DNA of 64,000 bases, taken from the NCBI GenBank assembly GCA_041490445.1, contig JBGPTF010000002.1, positions 245,349 through 309,348 on the forward strand. The letters run 5' to 3'. Under the pieces are notes generated by a model, which did no database searches, was not told where the DNA came from, and saw nothing but the letters and a program-made list of their open reading frames with translations. The stretch comes from JBGPTF01 sp041490445. GTDB lineage: Bacteria > Acidobacteriota > Terriglobia > Acidiferrales > UBA7541. Below, in pieces: positions 16,645 to 25,879 of the stretch. How positions within the stretch are numbered: the first letter of the stretch is position 1; each line of letters begins with the position of its first letter. The translations under genes and the position numbers were made by a program.

Positions 16645-17124
16645 ATGGTGCACCGCGGCATTGCCACGATTTCACTGATCCTGTTGGTTTGTTTCCTGCT
16701 TCTGAGCCACTTTGACGGCAATTTCTTCCTGTTCCATTTCTACGAGTCCCTGCTCTACGTGACGATCCTGCTGATGCTTTTCTATTTCGAGGACCGCTGG
16801 GCGTACACGCTAGGGATTCTGGCCCCGGCCGTTTGGATGATCCTCATCTTCGCCATCGGCGGGGTAGCTGAAGCAGGCCGCCAGGTAATCCTCCTTCTTC
16901 ACCGCGAGCGTCCGACCGACGCAACGGGCATGATGCTGGCGGTCATTCTGTTGTTTTCGATTCTCATGATCGTCTTCTGCGCCATTCGCTGGAAGCACAT
17001 GTATGCCGGCATGGGCAAGGGCCTGAGCACATTTCTCGTCGGCGGCGTGATCACGGCCGTGTACTACGGCATCATGATCGCGTGGTTCTGGCAGTATCTA
17101 TCGCATCCGTGGATGCGGGGCTGA
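16645..17124 (+). CDS. Small integral membrane protein, unknown function
   Basis: A 159-residue protein with about five hydrophobic helices (IATISLILLVCFLLLSHF, YESLLYVTILLMLFYF, YTLGILAPAVWMILIFAIGG, GMMLAVILLFSILMIVFCA, FLVGGVITAVYYGIMIAWFW). I do not recognise the family. The start at 16645 is chosen because GGAGGAGGT at 16632-16640 lies directly in front of it; an in-frame ATG at 16618 would add nine residues but has its ribosome site abutting the codon. It stands alone between the Nudix gene and polX, with its own candidate promoter. Confidence 0.75.
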   Translation: MVHRGIATISLILLVCFLLLSHFDGNFFLFHFYESLLYVTILLMLFYFEDRWAYTLGILAPAVWMILIFAIGGVAEAGRQVILLLHRERPTDATGMMLAVILLFSILMIVFCAIRWKHMYAGMGKGLSTFLVGGVITAVYYGIMIAWFWQYLSHPWMRG

Positions 17125-17171
17125 GCCTCACGGTCCGCGAGGGAAGCATCGTTCTCGCCAGCGCCCCCGCC

Positions 17172-17208
17172 GCACGAGTGGCTCGTGCAGTTCGTTTCCT
17201 CGTATAAT
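17172..17208 (+). promoter_or_regulatory. Candidate polX promoter with overlapping inverted repeat
   Basis: A perfect TATAAT (17203-17208) lies only 8 bases before the polX ATG, so the transcript would start at or within a base or two of the start codon (leaderless). A 7-bp inverted repeat, GCACGAG tgg CTCGTGC (17172-17188), covers the -35 position, where no good -35 hexamer is seen. It may be an operator. Confidence 0.45.
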
Positions 17209-17216
17209 CATCCGCC

Positions 17217-18995
17217 ATGGAAAACCGCGAAGTCGCGAAGATTCTTCGCGAGACGGCGCAACTGCTCGAAATCGACGGCGCGATCATCGGGCGCTACCGC
17301 AGTTATGAGAGGGCTGCGGAGCTGATTGCAAGCCTGCCCGAAGCGATCGAAGACCTGGCCCGCGACACGGAAAAGCTCACCGCGCTTCCCGGCATCGGCG
17401 AAGGCATGGCCGAGCACATCCACGAAATCCTGAAGACGGGCGACTACGGCCTACGCAAGAAGCTCCTGAAAAAATACCCGCACACGCTTTTCGACGTGCT
17501 CAACCTGCAGTCACTCGGCCCCAAGAAAGTGGCGCTGCTCTGGAGAACATTCAAAGCGGCGACCGTGGACGATGTCGAGAAGCTTGCACGAGATGGCAAG
17601 CTGCGCGAGGTGCCAGGGTTCGGCGAAAAAAGCGAGCAGAACATTTTGAAAGCTGTCGAAGTGTTCAAGCGCTCCGCGGGGCGATTCCACATCAATGTGG
17701 GAAACGAAACCGCGGTAAAGCTGGCAGACTACATCGGCAAATTCGGCAAGAAGGTCGAATCGGTCACGCCGGCGGGCTCGCTCCGCCGCGGCAAGGAAAC
17801 CATCGGCGACCTCGATCTCCTCGTTTCGGTTCCCGACAAGACGAGCGCGAAAGACGTCGAAGCCATCGCCCAGCACATTCTGAAGTTCCCCGACATTCAG
17901 CAGATCCTCGCGCACGGAGAAAACAAGGTCAGCTTTCTGCTCGGCAGCGGGATGCAGGTGGACGTCCGCCTCCTGGAAAAGGAAAGCTTCGGCGCGGCGC
18001 TGCTGTATTTCACCGGATCGAAAGAGCATAACGTTTCTCTCCGCGGCCGCGCCAACAACATGGGATATACGCTGAACGAGTACGCGCTGACCACCCTCAA
18101 AGGCGGCAAGGTGGTGGCGCGCCGGACGGAGCAGGAAATCTACGCCAAGCTGAAGCTTGCTTACATCGAGCCGGAGTTGCGCGAGAACACCGGCGAAATC
18201 GAAGCTGCCGAGGCCGACGAGCTGCCGGACTTGATCACCAGAGAAGATCTCCGTGGCGATTTGCAGATGCACACGACCGCCTCGGACGGCAATAACTCGA
18301 TCGAAGAGATGGCCGAAGCAGCGCGCGAACTCGGCTACGAGTACATCGCGCTGACCGACCATTCGAAGGCCGTCACGGTCGCGAACGGCCTCGACGAGAA
18401 GCGCACGCTCGCACAGATCAAGAAAATCCGCGCGGCGGAAAAACGCGCCGGAGGGATTCGCCTTCTGGCGAGCAGCGAAGTGGACATTCTGAAAGACGGC
18501 GCGCTCGATCTGGACGATGAAGTTCTGGCACAACTCGATTTGGTGGTCTGCTCGGTGCATTCGTATATGAATCTCGATCGCAGCGCGATGACCGAACGGA
18601 TGCTGGCGGCCATCGAGAACCCCTACACGCAAATCATCGCGCATCCCACCGGACGGCTCCTGCTCCGCCGCGACGCGTTCGAGTACGACATGGAGAAAAT
18701 CCTCGACGCTGCGAAACAACACGGCGTTGCGATGGAGTGCAATTCGTATCCCGACCGGCTGGATTTGAAGGATACGCATCTGCGCATGGCCAAGGAGCGC
18801 GGGGTGAAGATCGTCATCTCCACGGATGCGCATTCCGCGGGAAATCTGGATTTGATCCAGTATGGAGTGAAAATGGCGCGGCGCGGCTGGCTCGAAAAGA
18901 AGGACGTGCTGAATACACTGCCCTTTGAAAAACTAATGGCGGCGCTACGGCCAAAGCCTCACGCGGCACGGGGCGCCCGCCGAAAGACGGCCTGA
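17217..18995 (+). CDS. polX: Family X DNA polymerase with PHP domain
   Basis: Bacterial PolX is a gap-filling polymerase with a C-terminal PHP domain carrying 3'-5' exonuclease or endonuclease activity in base-excision repair. The 592 residues include the 8-kDa and helix-hairpin-helix region (YRSYERAAELIASLPE, LTALPGIGEGMAEHI, LGPKKVALLW), the nucleotidyltransferase motif GSLRRGKETIGDLDLLV with two catalytic Asp, the third Asp in MQVDVRLLE, and a PHP domain (DLQMHTTASDGNNSIEEMAE, ALTDHS, SEVDIL, VVCSVHS, IIAHPTGR, ECNSYPDRLD, STDAHS). The Gln in DLQMH is usual for PolX. The normal protein end near NTLPFEKLMA is followed by a basic tail (RPKPHAARGARRKTA) encoded by a repeat found twice more nearby. 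No ribosome binding site is seen, consistent with a leaderless message. Confidence 0.94.
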   Translation: MENREVAKILRETAQLLEIDGAIIGRYRSYERAAELIASLPEAIEDLARDTEKLTALPGIGEGMAEHIHEILKTGDYGLRKKLLKKYPHTLFDVLNLQSLGPKKVALLWRTFKAATVDDVEKLARDGKLREVPGFGEKSEQNILKAVEVFKRSAGRFHINVGNETAVKLADYIGKFGKKVESVTPAGSLRRGKETIGDLDLLVSVPDKTSAKDVEAIAQHILKFPDIQQILAHGENKVSFLLGSGMQVDVRLLEKESFGAALLYFTGSKEHNVSLRGRANNMGYTLNEYALTTLKGGKVVARRTEQEIYAKLKLAYIEPELRENTGEIEAAEADELPDLITREDLRGDLQMHTTASDGNNSIEEMAEAARELGYEYIALTDHSKAVTVANGLDEKRTLAQIKKIRAAEKRAGGIRLLASSEVDILKDGALDLDDEVLAQLDLVVCSVHSYMNLDRSAMTERMLAAIENPYTQIIAHPTGRLLLRRDAFEYDMEKILDAAKQHGVAMECNSYPDRLDLKDTHLRMAKERGVKIVISTDAHSAGNLDLIQYGVKMARRGWLEKKDVLNTLPFEKLMAALRPKPHAARGARRKTA

Positions 18996-18998
18996 TCT
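18938..18998. repeat. Repeat copy A, overlapping the 3' end of polX
   Basis: These 61 bases match 21715-21775 with two differences. They encode the last ~19 residues of PolX including its stop codon. The shared core contains the string GCTACGGCCAAAGC and CACGCGGCACGGGG. The element probably moved or was duplicated into the gene end and replaced the original terminus. Confidence 0.8.
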
Positions 18999-19099
18999 CT
19001 TGGTGCGCCTTTCCACGGCCAAGCACGACGGCGGCCAACACGGCCGGCGTTCCTTAACTAAGCCAAGAACCGCAGAAAATACGGAACCGACACTTCCTT

Positions 19100-21445
19100 T
19101 CACTCTTGTGGTCTTACGACACCGAGTTGTTGTTCGGACGGATCGAGTCCGACCAGCCTGCTTTCGTGCCTGAATGCGCGCAGCCAGGAATAGGCCCGGA
19201 ATCTCAAACTACGAGTCGGTGTGATGATGGTCATTAATCCCCGGGCGTCCGGTGCCAGGGTGAAGACCCCACTCACATTCACCCCGGAAAGAGTCCCTCC
19301 GGAATCGTTGGTGTCCGCCGTTCCCTGGAACTGTCCGGCGTTCATCTGCACCAGACCGAGCGCAGTACCCGGCGCCGGAAGGGAGTCGGAAAAAACCAGG
19401 CCGAACCCTCCAGGCAGAAGAAGACTTGGAGCCGAAGCGGTGCCGAATCGGCCGCCGGTAACGCCCGTAGTATCGGTCTGGACAAAGAAGGCCGTGAGCG
19501 AACCTTGAAACCCCGCAGCATAAAATGTCAGATGCACATCGCCAGTGGCCTGCGTCAACGTCACCGTGCCCCGACCGGTGGCCGCCAGCGAATAGTTGCC
19601 CGAAAACGAGACGTTTTCGGAGACGGCCCCGCTCGCATTCTCATCAGCGATTCCGGCTGAAATGCGGCCAGCTCCATTCGCGTTGAACTGCCCCAGGGAA
19701 ACAAGCGGAACCCCGGCGGATTTGCCTGAGCGTTCGATCACGTATTCGGAGTTCAACACGGAATTGCCGAGTGGACCGGGGAAATCGGTTGTGAAGAGCG
19801 TCTGCATCGTACCAAGAACGGGGAAATCGGGGTCAAGGCCGATGACAAAGATGCTCTCATCTCCAGGGTAGAAGGCAAGATTCCGCGTGCCGAACGGACC
19901 CGACAAAGTGAGCTTCCCACGGCTGAAGGTGTTCTCGTCATAACTGCCGGTGAATGATTCATTCGTGGTTACCGTTCCGGAGTTATTTACGTCCTCAAGA
20001 CCAGCGCTGATTGGTCCAGTTTCGCCGTTGTTCCCGGCGCTCGAGGTGAAGCGCCCTGCGGCCACTATTTTCCCTGACGGACCGGAGCCGGAGAGACCAA
20101 AAGCAAAATCCGCGCTATTGCCGACTCCCTGAAAAAGCCCGCTGCTCCCAAATTGACGCTCGATGCTGCCCTCGGCCACGGCCAGTGAATTGAATTCGAT
20201 CACCTGTGCCTCCCTGGCGCCGATCGCGAAATTGCAACAAAGCCCGGCGCCACTGACGAGTAGGAATCGCAACGTGGAACTGCCCTGCGAGCTGGTGAAG
20301 GTTGCCGTGCCACGACCGTCAGGCTGGATGGAGTAGCTGCCGGCAAACGGAAGATTGGTAACGACCGGGTTCGGCGGGTTCACGATATCCTCGACGCCCT
20401 GTGTCAAGTGACCGTTGCCGTCGGAAATGAAGCTGCCGGCGATCAGTAGGTCACCTGCGGCGTTTCTCCCCCGCAGGAAAAAGGCGTACGAGTCTCCCAG
20501 GCTCGCATTCGAGTAGTTAACCGTCACCTGGGCAAACGCAACCTTCGATGGGTTCACAGTTGATGTGGCACTGATCGTGACCGTATGCGTGCCAGATGGT
20601 GGGTAGGGTGGCGCCGAATACAGACCGTTGCTGGCGATCGAACCAAAATTCGGATTGCAATCACCGAATTCGTCGCATGCGAGTGGGATATCCCACGTCA
20701 CAGAAGCATTGCTGGTTCCTTGTAGTGCGGCAGCAAGTTGTTTCGTGCTGCCGGCTGGCATGGTAACTGAAGCTGGAGAGATGGCGATCGTAATCACGGG
20801 GACTACGCTCGCCAGTCTCGAGCCAGACTTGGAGCTGTCGGCCACTGGGATGGCACTGATCGTCACAGTCGTCACGTCGGGGACGCTCGCGGGGGCCGCG
20901 TACATCCCTGAGACGGTGATAATTCCAACCGTAGCATCTCCACCGGGTTTGCCGTTCACTTGCCACCCCACCGTTTGGTCAATGCTTCCGTTGACGACGG
21001 CTGAGAACTGCATCGTGTTGCCCACCTCGATGATGGGCTGAAGAGGCGAGATGTCCACCACGATCGCCGGGATTGAAACGGTCGCCGACGTGGACTTTGA
21101 GGCGTCAGCTTGCAGGATGACGGTAACCGTTATCTGCGCCGGCGTCGTCAGCATCGCTGGCACCGTGTAAAGCCCGGAAGACGAAATCGTGCCAACCTTG
21201 CTGTCACCGCCAGCGATTCCATTGACCTGCCAGGTCACGGCGGCATTCGTAGTGTTCAAAACGACGGCCTGGAATTGCTGTGTCCCGCCCGCCGGTATGG
21301 TTGCCGCAGTTGGCGAGATGGAAATCGAAGGAGAAGGAGGAGGTGCTGGCGGAGTAGAAGTGCTCGAGGCCCCACCGCAACCGGCCCCTAAGGTTGACAG
21401 AATGATCAAGAAGCCGGCGCCGAAACGAACTTTGCAGGATTTCAT
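19100..21445 (-). CDS. Large exported Ig-like repeat lipoprotein
   Basis: A 781-residue surface or periplasmic protein. It opens with a lipoprotein-like signal (GFLIILSTLGAGCGG, Cys at 23; Gly rather than Leu at -3 makes the lipobox imperfect) and a Pro/Ser linker (TPPAPPPSPS). Three bacterial Ig-like (BIG2-type) domains follow at about 38-125, 128-215 and 218-312, each with a VTWQVNG/TVGWQVNG-type core and a GxYTVPA/GMYAAPA turn. The C-terminal 460 residues contain about four imperfect ~100-residue repeats, each with GxFxxNGxGxxxxGxEDxN and SGSYSxxxxGRGTxTL patterns. No enzyme domain is seen; adhesion or matrix binding is plausible. GGGGGGA precedes the ATG. It stands alone in a repeat-rich region. 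Confidence 0.82.
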   Translation of the reverse strand: MKSCKVRFGAGFLIILSTLGAGCGGASSTSTPPAPPPSPSISISPTAATIPAGGTQQFQAVVLNTTNAAVTWQVNGIAGGDSKVGTISSSGLYTVPAMLTTPAQITVTVILQADASKSTSATVSIPAIVVDISPLQPIIEVGNTMQFSAVVNGSIDQTVGWQVNGKPGGDATVGIITVSGMYAAPASVPDVTTVTISAIPVADSSKSGSRLASVVPVITIAISPASVTMPAGSTKQLAAALQGTSNASVTWDIPLACDEFGDCNPNFGSIASNGLYSAPPYPPSGTHTVTISATSTVNPSKVAFAQVTVNYSNASLGDSYAFFLRGRNAAGDLLIAGSFISDGNGHLTQGVEDIVNPPNPVVTNLPFAGSYSIQPDGRGTATFTSSQGSSTLRFLLVSGAGLCCNFAIGAREAQVIEFNSLAVAEGSIERQFGSSGLFQGVGNSADFAFGLSGSGPSGKIVAAGRFTSSAGNNGETGPISAGLEDVNNSGTVTTNESFTGSYDENTFSRGKLTLSGPFGTRNLAFYPGDESIFVIGLDPDFPVLGTMQTLFTTDFPGPLGNSVLNSEYVIERSGKSAGVPLVSLGQFNANGAGRISAGIADENASGAVSENVSFSGNYSLAATGRGTVTLTQATGDVHLTFYAAGFQGSLTAFFVQTDTTGVTGGRFGTASAPSLLLPGGFGLVFSDSLPAPGTALGLVQMNAGQFQGTADTNDSGGTLSGVNVSGVFTLAPDARGLMTIITPTRSLRFRAYSWLRAFRHESRLVGLDPSEQQLGVVRPQE

Positions 21446-21652
21446 GGTATCCCCCCAAGGCTAATGGAAACTCTCCTCACTTCATCGCACGCGATGCCTT
21501 CAATCTTGCTGTTCTTAAAGTGGTCCCGCCGACAAGAACGTGACAAGAATGTTGGGGAAATCGCCACTCGCAAGAAGCCGGCACGGTGGCAGTCGGTGCT
21601 CCCAAGGCCACCGAATGACCGGCGAGCAGCTCGAACCGCATCCAAAGATCAA

Positions 21653-21775
21653 AGGTGCGTGGAACCAGGGTGTAGTCGCGCTGCGGGAGTGACAACTCAC
21701 ACTTACAGGAAGACGGCGGCGCTACGGCCAAAGCCCCACGCGGCACGGGGCTCCCGCCGAAAGACGGCCTGATCT
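21653..21775. repeat. Repeat copy B (longest copy)
   Basis: This 123-base unit starts with AGGTGCGTGGAACCAGGG and ends with the 61-base core shared with copy A (two differences). Its first ~93 bases align with copy C at 22867-22961, with identical 18-base starts. It therefore joins the two partial copies and defines the full element. Confidence 0.8.
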
Positions 21776-21892
21776 TATAGGACATTCTTGAAAACATATT
21801 TCTCGCTGACAACCTGAGGGAACGCGGTCTTGTAACGAAGTGAAGGTCTTCGACTGCCGGTATTGGCGTAGCTTTCCACGTTGAGATCCTTC

Positions 21893-21913
21893 ACCCATCC
21901 TCATCGGATGGGT
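21893..21913. repeat. Perfect 8-bp hairpin
   Basis: ACCCATCC and GGATGGGT enclose the loop TCATC. No T-tract follows on either strand, so it is not a typical terminator. It lies about 110 bases upstream of the DUF4097 start. Confidence 0.55.
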
Positions 21914-22022
21914 TCAGGATGACAGCGTACAGAAATTCTCCGACAGGGTGTTAGTCGTCGAATCCCCGGGAACTTTCGAACGCGGGCATCCGTACATCAA
22001 GGCGAGACGAGGAGGCATGCCC

Positions 22023-22868
22023 ATGCGAATTCCGGTTCTGGCAGGATTGATCGTTCTCGGGCTGGCGGTGGCACCGGCACGAGCGGACGAATGGTCGAAG
22101 AAATACTCCGTCACCGGCAAGCCGGAAGTGCGCGTGGACGCCAACGACGGAAGCATCGAGATCCATTCTTCCGATCAAAAAGAGATTGAGGCGCGAGTCG
22201 TCACAACTGGATGGCGCATTCCGCAGGATGTGCGCGTGACCGAGAGCCAGAACGGCGATCACGTGACGATTGAAGTTCGCGCACCGCACATGAATTTCAA
22301 TTTCTTCACGGATCACCATCGCTCACTCCGCATTGAGATACGTGTGCCGCGCACGAGCGATCTGGATGTTCACACCGGCGACGGCCACATCACCTCCGAG
22401 CCCGTTTCGGGCCGGATTCATCTGGATACGGGAGACGGTCACGTCACCGTGGACGGACTCGCAGGAGACGTGCGCATTCACACCGGAGACGGACGCATCG
22501 AGGGCACGCGTTTCGACGGTTCCCTCGACGCCGACACGGGCGACGGGCGCATCTCCGTCCGCGGCCGGTTCGATTCTCTCAATCTGAAAACCGGCGACGG
22601 CAGCATCGAATCCGAAGTCGAGAGCGGCTCGAAACTTTCGACGAGCTGGTCGCTGCGCACGGGCGACGGGAACATCATCCTTCGCATGCCCGACGGCCTG
22701 GGCGCCGACCTTGACGCACACACAGGCGATGGCCGCATCACGCTCGATTTTCCCGTTACGGTTTCCGGCCCGCTGAGCAATTCCACGATCCGCGGGAAAA
22801 TGGGAGGCGGCGGCTCTCCTCTCTTGATCCACACCGGCGACGGCTCGATCCGCATTCAACGGTCGTAG
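22023..22868 (+). CDS. Exported DUF4097-type beta-helix protein with TGDG repeats
   Basis: A 281-residue protein with a signal peptide (IPVLAGLIVLGLAVAPARA, then DEW). The mature part is a series of ~18-residue turns each carrying HTGDGHI, DTGDGHV, HTGDGRI, DTGDGRI, KTGDGSI, RTGDGNI or HTGDGRI, the pattern of DUF4097 putative adhesin/bactofilin-like beta-helices. Function is unknown; family members are often envelope proteins. GAGGAGG at 22009-22015 is placed seven bases before the ATG at 22023 (the ATG two codons earlier is too close). The stop codon is the first part of repeat copy C, so the repeat begins exactly where the gene ends. Confidence 0.85.
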   Translation: MRIPVLAGLIVLGLAVAPARADEWSKKYSVTGKPEVRVDANDGSIEIHSSDQKEIEARVVTTGWRIPQDVRVTESQNGDHVTIEVRAPHMNFNFFTDHHRSLRIEIRVPRTSDLDVHTGDGHITSEPVSGRIHLDTGDGHVTVDGLAGDVRIHTGDGRIEGTRFDGSLDADTGDGRISVRGRFDSLNLKTGDGSIESEVESGSKLSTSWSLRTGDGNIILRMPDGLGADLDAHTGDGRITLDFPVTVSGPLSNSTIRGKMGGGGSPLLIHTGDGSIRIQRS

Positions 22869-22961
22869 GTGCGTGGAACCAGGGCGTAGTCGCGGTTGGT
22901 GCGAGACAATTTGCACTTACCGGAAGGCGGCCGCGCTACGAGCAAAGCCTCACGCGGCACG
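22867..22961. repeat. Repeat copy C, starting at the DUF4097 stop codon
   Basis: It shares AGGTGCGTGGAACCAGGG with copy B, diverges in the middle, and resumes similarity through GCTACGAGCAAAGCCTCACGC. It then stops before the part that copies A and B share at their right ends. Confidence 0.7.
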
Positions 22962-23071
22962 CTCCATCGCAAGCCGAATCTGCAGCTCTCGTGCCGGCAT
23001 TGCCAGGCGCATCATGTCCGGAATTCTATTACTTGAGATACAATCCGCGGGTGAACTGCGGAGGTAGCACT

Positions 23072-25639
23072 GTGATCGGAAAACGAATAGCAGGCGGGAT
23101 GACGCGCAGATCTGCATACGTAGGCGTGCTTCTTGGATTGGCGGCATCGGGAATGTGCGCGCTAGCCGGCGGAGCGCGGGCGCAGGACGGTTATCAAAAG
23201 CCGCCAAGTGCGATACTCAAAGTCTTGAATGCTCCCGTCACGCCCCGGGCGAGCGTCGGACGAGCTCGAGACATAGTTTTGCTCTACTCGCCTGTACTCT
23301 ATCCTCCCATTGCGGAGGTCGCGCAGCCTTATGTAAGACTGGCAGGCTTGCGAATCGACGTAGCGACAAATGGGCCTCACAATGCGCCTCGATTTAACAA
23401 CCTGGTATTGAAGAAGGTCGAAGACGAGCACGAAGAGAAGGTTGATTTACCGGCGGAGTTCTTCGTTTCGCAGCCGTCCTGGTCGCCTGAGGGACACAGG
23501 ATTGCGTTCACACATGCTACGGATTCCGGCATTGAGCTTTGGCTGGCCGATGCCCGGACGGGAAAGGCGGCCGCCGTCCCGGGCGTAAAATTGAACTCGG
23601 CGCTCAGCGGTGCGGGACCTTCGGACGAAAAGATGCCTTGCCACTGGATGCCAGAAGGCGAATCGCTACTATGCCAGACAATTCCCACCGGCCGGGGCGC
23701 GGCGCCAAAGCCGCCTGTCGTACCCACGGGGCCGCGGGTGCAGGAGAGTTTCGGCAAGGCAGCCCCAGTCGCAACATTTGAAGACCTGCTGGAAAACGAG
23801 TACGACGCGACGTTATTCGACTATTACGCCACATCGCAACTGGCGGTGATTGATAGCGAGAGCGGCAGGATCACAAACCTCGGGGCGCCGGGGATTTTCA
23901 TCATCGTTGACCCGGCACCTGATGGAAGCCACATACTGGTGGCGCGCATTCACCGCCCTTATTCGTACATCGTTCCAGCGGATCGTTTCCCGCGCGACGT
24001 GGAGGTGTGGGATCTTACAGGACGCGTGATTTATGAAGTGGCGAGCCTGCCACTGCAGGAGAACGTTCCCATTGGCGGAGTACCGACGGGACCTCGGGAT
24101 ATTGAATGGCATCCGAACAAGCCAGGGACTCTGGTATGGGTCGAAGCGCTGGACAACGGCGATCCCAAGATACAGGTGAAAGAACGGGACAAGGTGATGT
24201 GGGTGCACGAACCGTTCACGGACGGGCCGGTGGAACTGACCCGCGTCGAGAAGCGCTTTGCAGGGATTGGTTTTGGAGAGCATGGTGATTTCGCGATCGT
24301 GCGAGATTTTGACCGGGATACGTTGCGCGGCAGAGCATGGTTTTTCAATCCCCAGCCGACGCCCGATCAGGCCTGGACCTTTCATGCCGACAAGCCAGAG
24401 GAAAAAACTCTGGTGTGGGATCTCAGCACGCAGGACAAGTATCACAACCCCGGAACACCGGTGCTATGGCCGCTGCTTAACGGCCACAGCGCGGTGATGC
24501 AGCAGAGCGATTTCATTTTTTTGATTGGGTCAGGGGCTTCCCCCGACGGAGATCGCCCGTTCCTGGACAGGCTAGACACTCGCACGATGGAATTACAGCG
24601 CATCTTTCAGGGCGAAGCTAAGAGTTATGAAGAGATTGTGGCGATGTTGTCCGTGGGCGGGGCGAGGCTGCTCACGCGGCGGGAAAGTCCCCAAGATCCA
24701 CCAAACTACTTGATACGCGATACGGTAAACTATAATACGAGTTTCGCCGATCCGGGATCGCTCACTCAAGTTACTGCCTTCACCCATTTTACCGATGCGA
24801 CGCCTGAGCTGAGAGCAATTAAAAAGCAGTTGGTGACCTACAAACGCGCGGACGGCGTGGACCTCTCGATGACGGTGTACTTGCCGCCTGACTATAAACA
24901 GGGGGAACTCCGACCGGCAGTTCTGTGGGCATATCCGCTGGAATTTACAGATGCCAGCGTCGCCGGACAAGTGAGCGGTTCGCCGTACCGGTTCACGACG
25001 ATTACGGGTCCGTCACCGCTTTTTTTCCTGCTCGATGGGTACGTCGTGCTGGATGGAGTCTCGATGCCGGTGGTCGGCAAACCGGAAACCGTCAATAACA
25101 CTTACATCGAACAGATTACGTCGAGCGCGAAAGCAACCATTGATAAAGCAGCCGAGATGGGCGTGGTTGATCCGGATCGTGTGGGCGTGGGCGGGCACAG
25201 CTATGGCGCATTCATGACGGCGAATTTGCTGGCGCACTCGGATTTGTTCCGTGCCGGTATCGCGCGAAGCGGAGCATATAACCGCACGCTGACGCCGTTT
25301 GGATTTCAGAGCGAACGACGGACCCTCTGGCAGGCCCCGGAGATGTACATAAAGGTCTCGCCATTCATGTTCGCGGACAAGATTAGAGCACCGATTCTGC
25401 TGATCCACGGTGAAGCGGACAACAATTCCGGCACATTTCCGATGCAGTCCGATCGGATGTACCGCGCGATCAAAGGAAATGGAGGGTCGGTGCGATATGT
25501 GACGCTCCCGGAAGAGGCGCATGGTTATGCGGCTCGAGAGTCGATTCAGGACGTGCTGTGGGAAATGCTGACGTGGTTTGATAGGTTCGTGAAAAATGCA
25601 GAACCCAGGCACCCATTGGACGACACCTTGCCACAGTGA
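23072..25639 (+). CDS. Secreted S9 (prolyl oligopeptidase family) serine peptidase, S9D glutamyl-endopeptidase-like
   Basis: An 855-residue exported serine peptidase. The GTG at 23072 is chosen because GGAGGT (23060-23065) sits six bases upstream; the signal peptide follows (YVGVLLGLAASGMCALAGGARAQ). A long beta-propeller region covers about 45-560. The C-terminal alpha/beta-hydrolase domain shows the nucleophile in GGHSYGAF (S710), the Asp in HGEADNNSGTF (D783) and the His in PEEAHGY (H817). The GTFPMQSDRMY wording and general layout resemble the chloroplast/cyanobacterial glutamyl endopeptidases of subfamily S9D, so cleavage after Glu is plausible but not shown. It follows repeat copy C and has no partner genes nearby. 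Confidence 0.93.
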   Translation: MIGKRIAGGMTRRSAYVGVLLGLAASGMCALAGGARAQDGYQKPPSAILKVLNAPVTPRASVGRARDIVLLYSPVLYPPIAEVAQPYVRLAGLRIDVATNGPHNAPRFNNLVLKKVEDEHEEKVDLPAEFFVSQPSWSPEGHRIAFTHATDSGIELWLADARTGKAAAVPGVKLNSALSGAGPSDEKMPCHWMPEGESLLCQTIPTGRGAAPKPPVVPTGPRVQESFGKAAPVATFEDLLENEYDATLFDYYATSQLAVIDSESGRITNLGAPGIFIIVDPAPDGSHILVARIHRPYSYIVPADRFPRDVEVWDLTGRVIYEVASLPLQENVPIGGVPTGPRDIEWHPNKPGTLVWVEALDNGDPKIQVKERDKVMWVHEPFTDGPVELTRVEKRFAGIGFGEHGDFAIVRDFDRDTLRGRAWFFNPQPTPDQAWTFHADKPEEKTLVWDLSTQDKYHNPGTPVLWPLLNGHSAVMQQSDFIFLIGSGASPDGDRPFLDRLDTRTMELQRIFQGEAKSYEEIVAMLSVGGARLLTRRESPQDPPNYLIRDTVNYNTSFADPGSLTQVTAFTHFTDATPELRAIKKQLVTYKRADGVDLSMTVYLPPDYKQGELRPAVLWAYPLEFTDASVAGQVSGSPYRFTTITGPSPLFFLLDGYVVLDGVSMPVVGKPETVNNTYIEQITSSAKATIDKAAEMGVVDPDRVGVGGHSYGAFMTANLLAHSDLFRAGIARSGAYNRTLTPFGFQSERRTLWQAPEMYIKVSPFMFADKIRAPILLIHGEADNNSGTFPMQSDRMYRAIKGNGGSVRYVTLPEEAHGYAARESIQDVLWEMLTWFDRFVKNAEPRHPLDDTLPQ

Positions 25640-25879
25640 GACCGATGAGAAACTCAAGCGATAGTAAAGAACTTACTATGCGGGATTGAGATTCATCCGG
25701 GCGGTAATCGAGCACGAAGTTACGCACCGTGGTCGATTGGCGACAAGTGTGCCTGATTGAAACAGCAGAGGAATTCTGATCTCCAGCTTTGTCCCTCTAT
25801 ATCAACGACATCTCGAATACACCCATTGGAATCCACCGTGCACGTCTGAGTTCCCTCCGCAGGAAGAGAGGTCTATCCG

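Larger units (their letters stand above)
21446..22022. other. Gene-poor stretch with repeat copy B and a hairpin
   Basis: About 577 bases between the divergent lipoprotein and DUF4097 genes. It holds repeat copy B (21653-21775) and a hairpin (21893-21913). Short frames on both strands here encode fragments without family resemblance; one minus-strand frame reads through the repeat and looks spurious. No convincing promoter for either neighbour is seen apart from the ribosome sites at the gene starts. Confidence 0.6.

Noticed and set aside
18241..18300. Loss of the first PHP-domain histidine in PolX (DLQMH instead of DLHMH)
   Set aside because: Gln at this place is usual in bacterial PolX proteins as far as I know, so it is not a defect.
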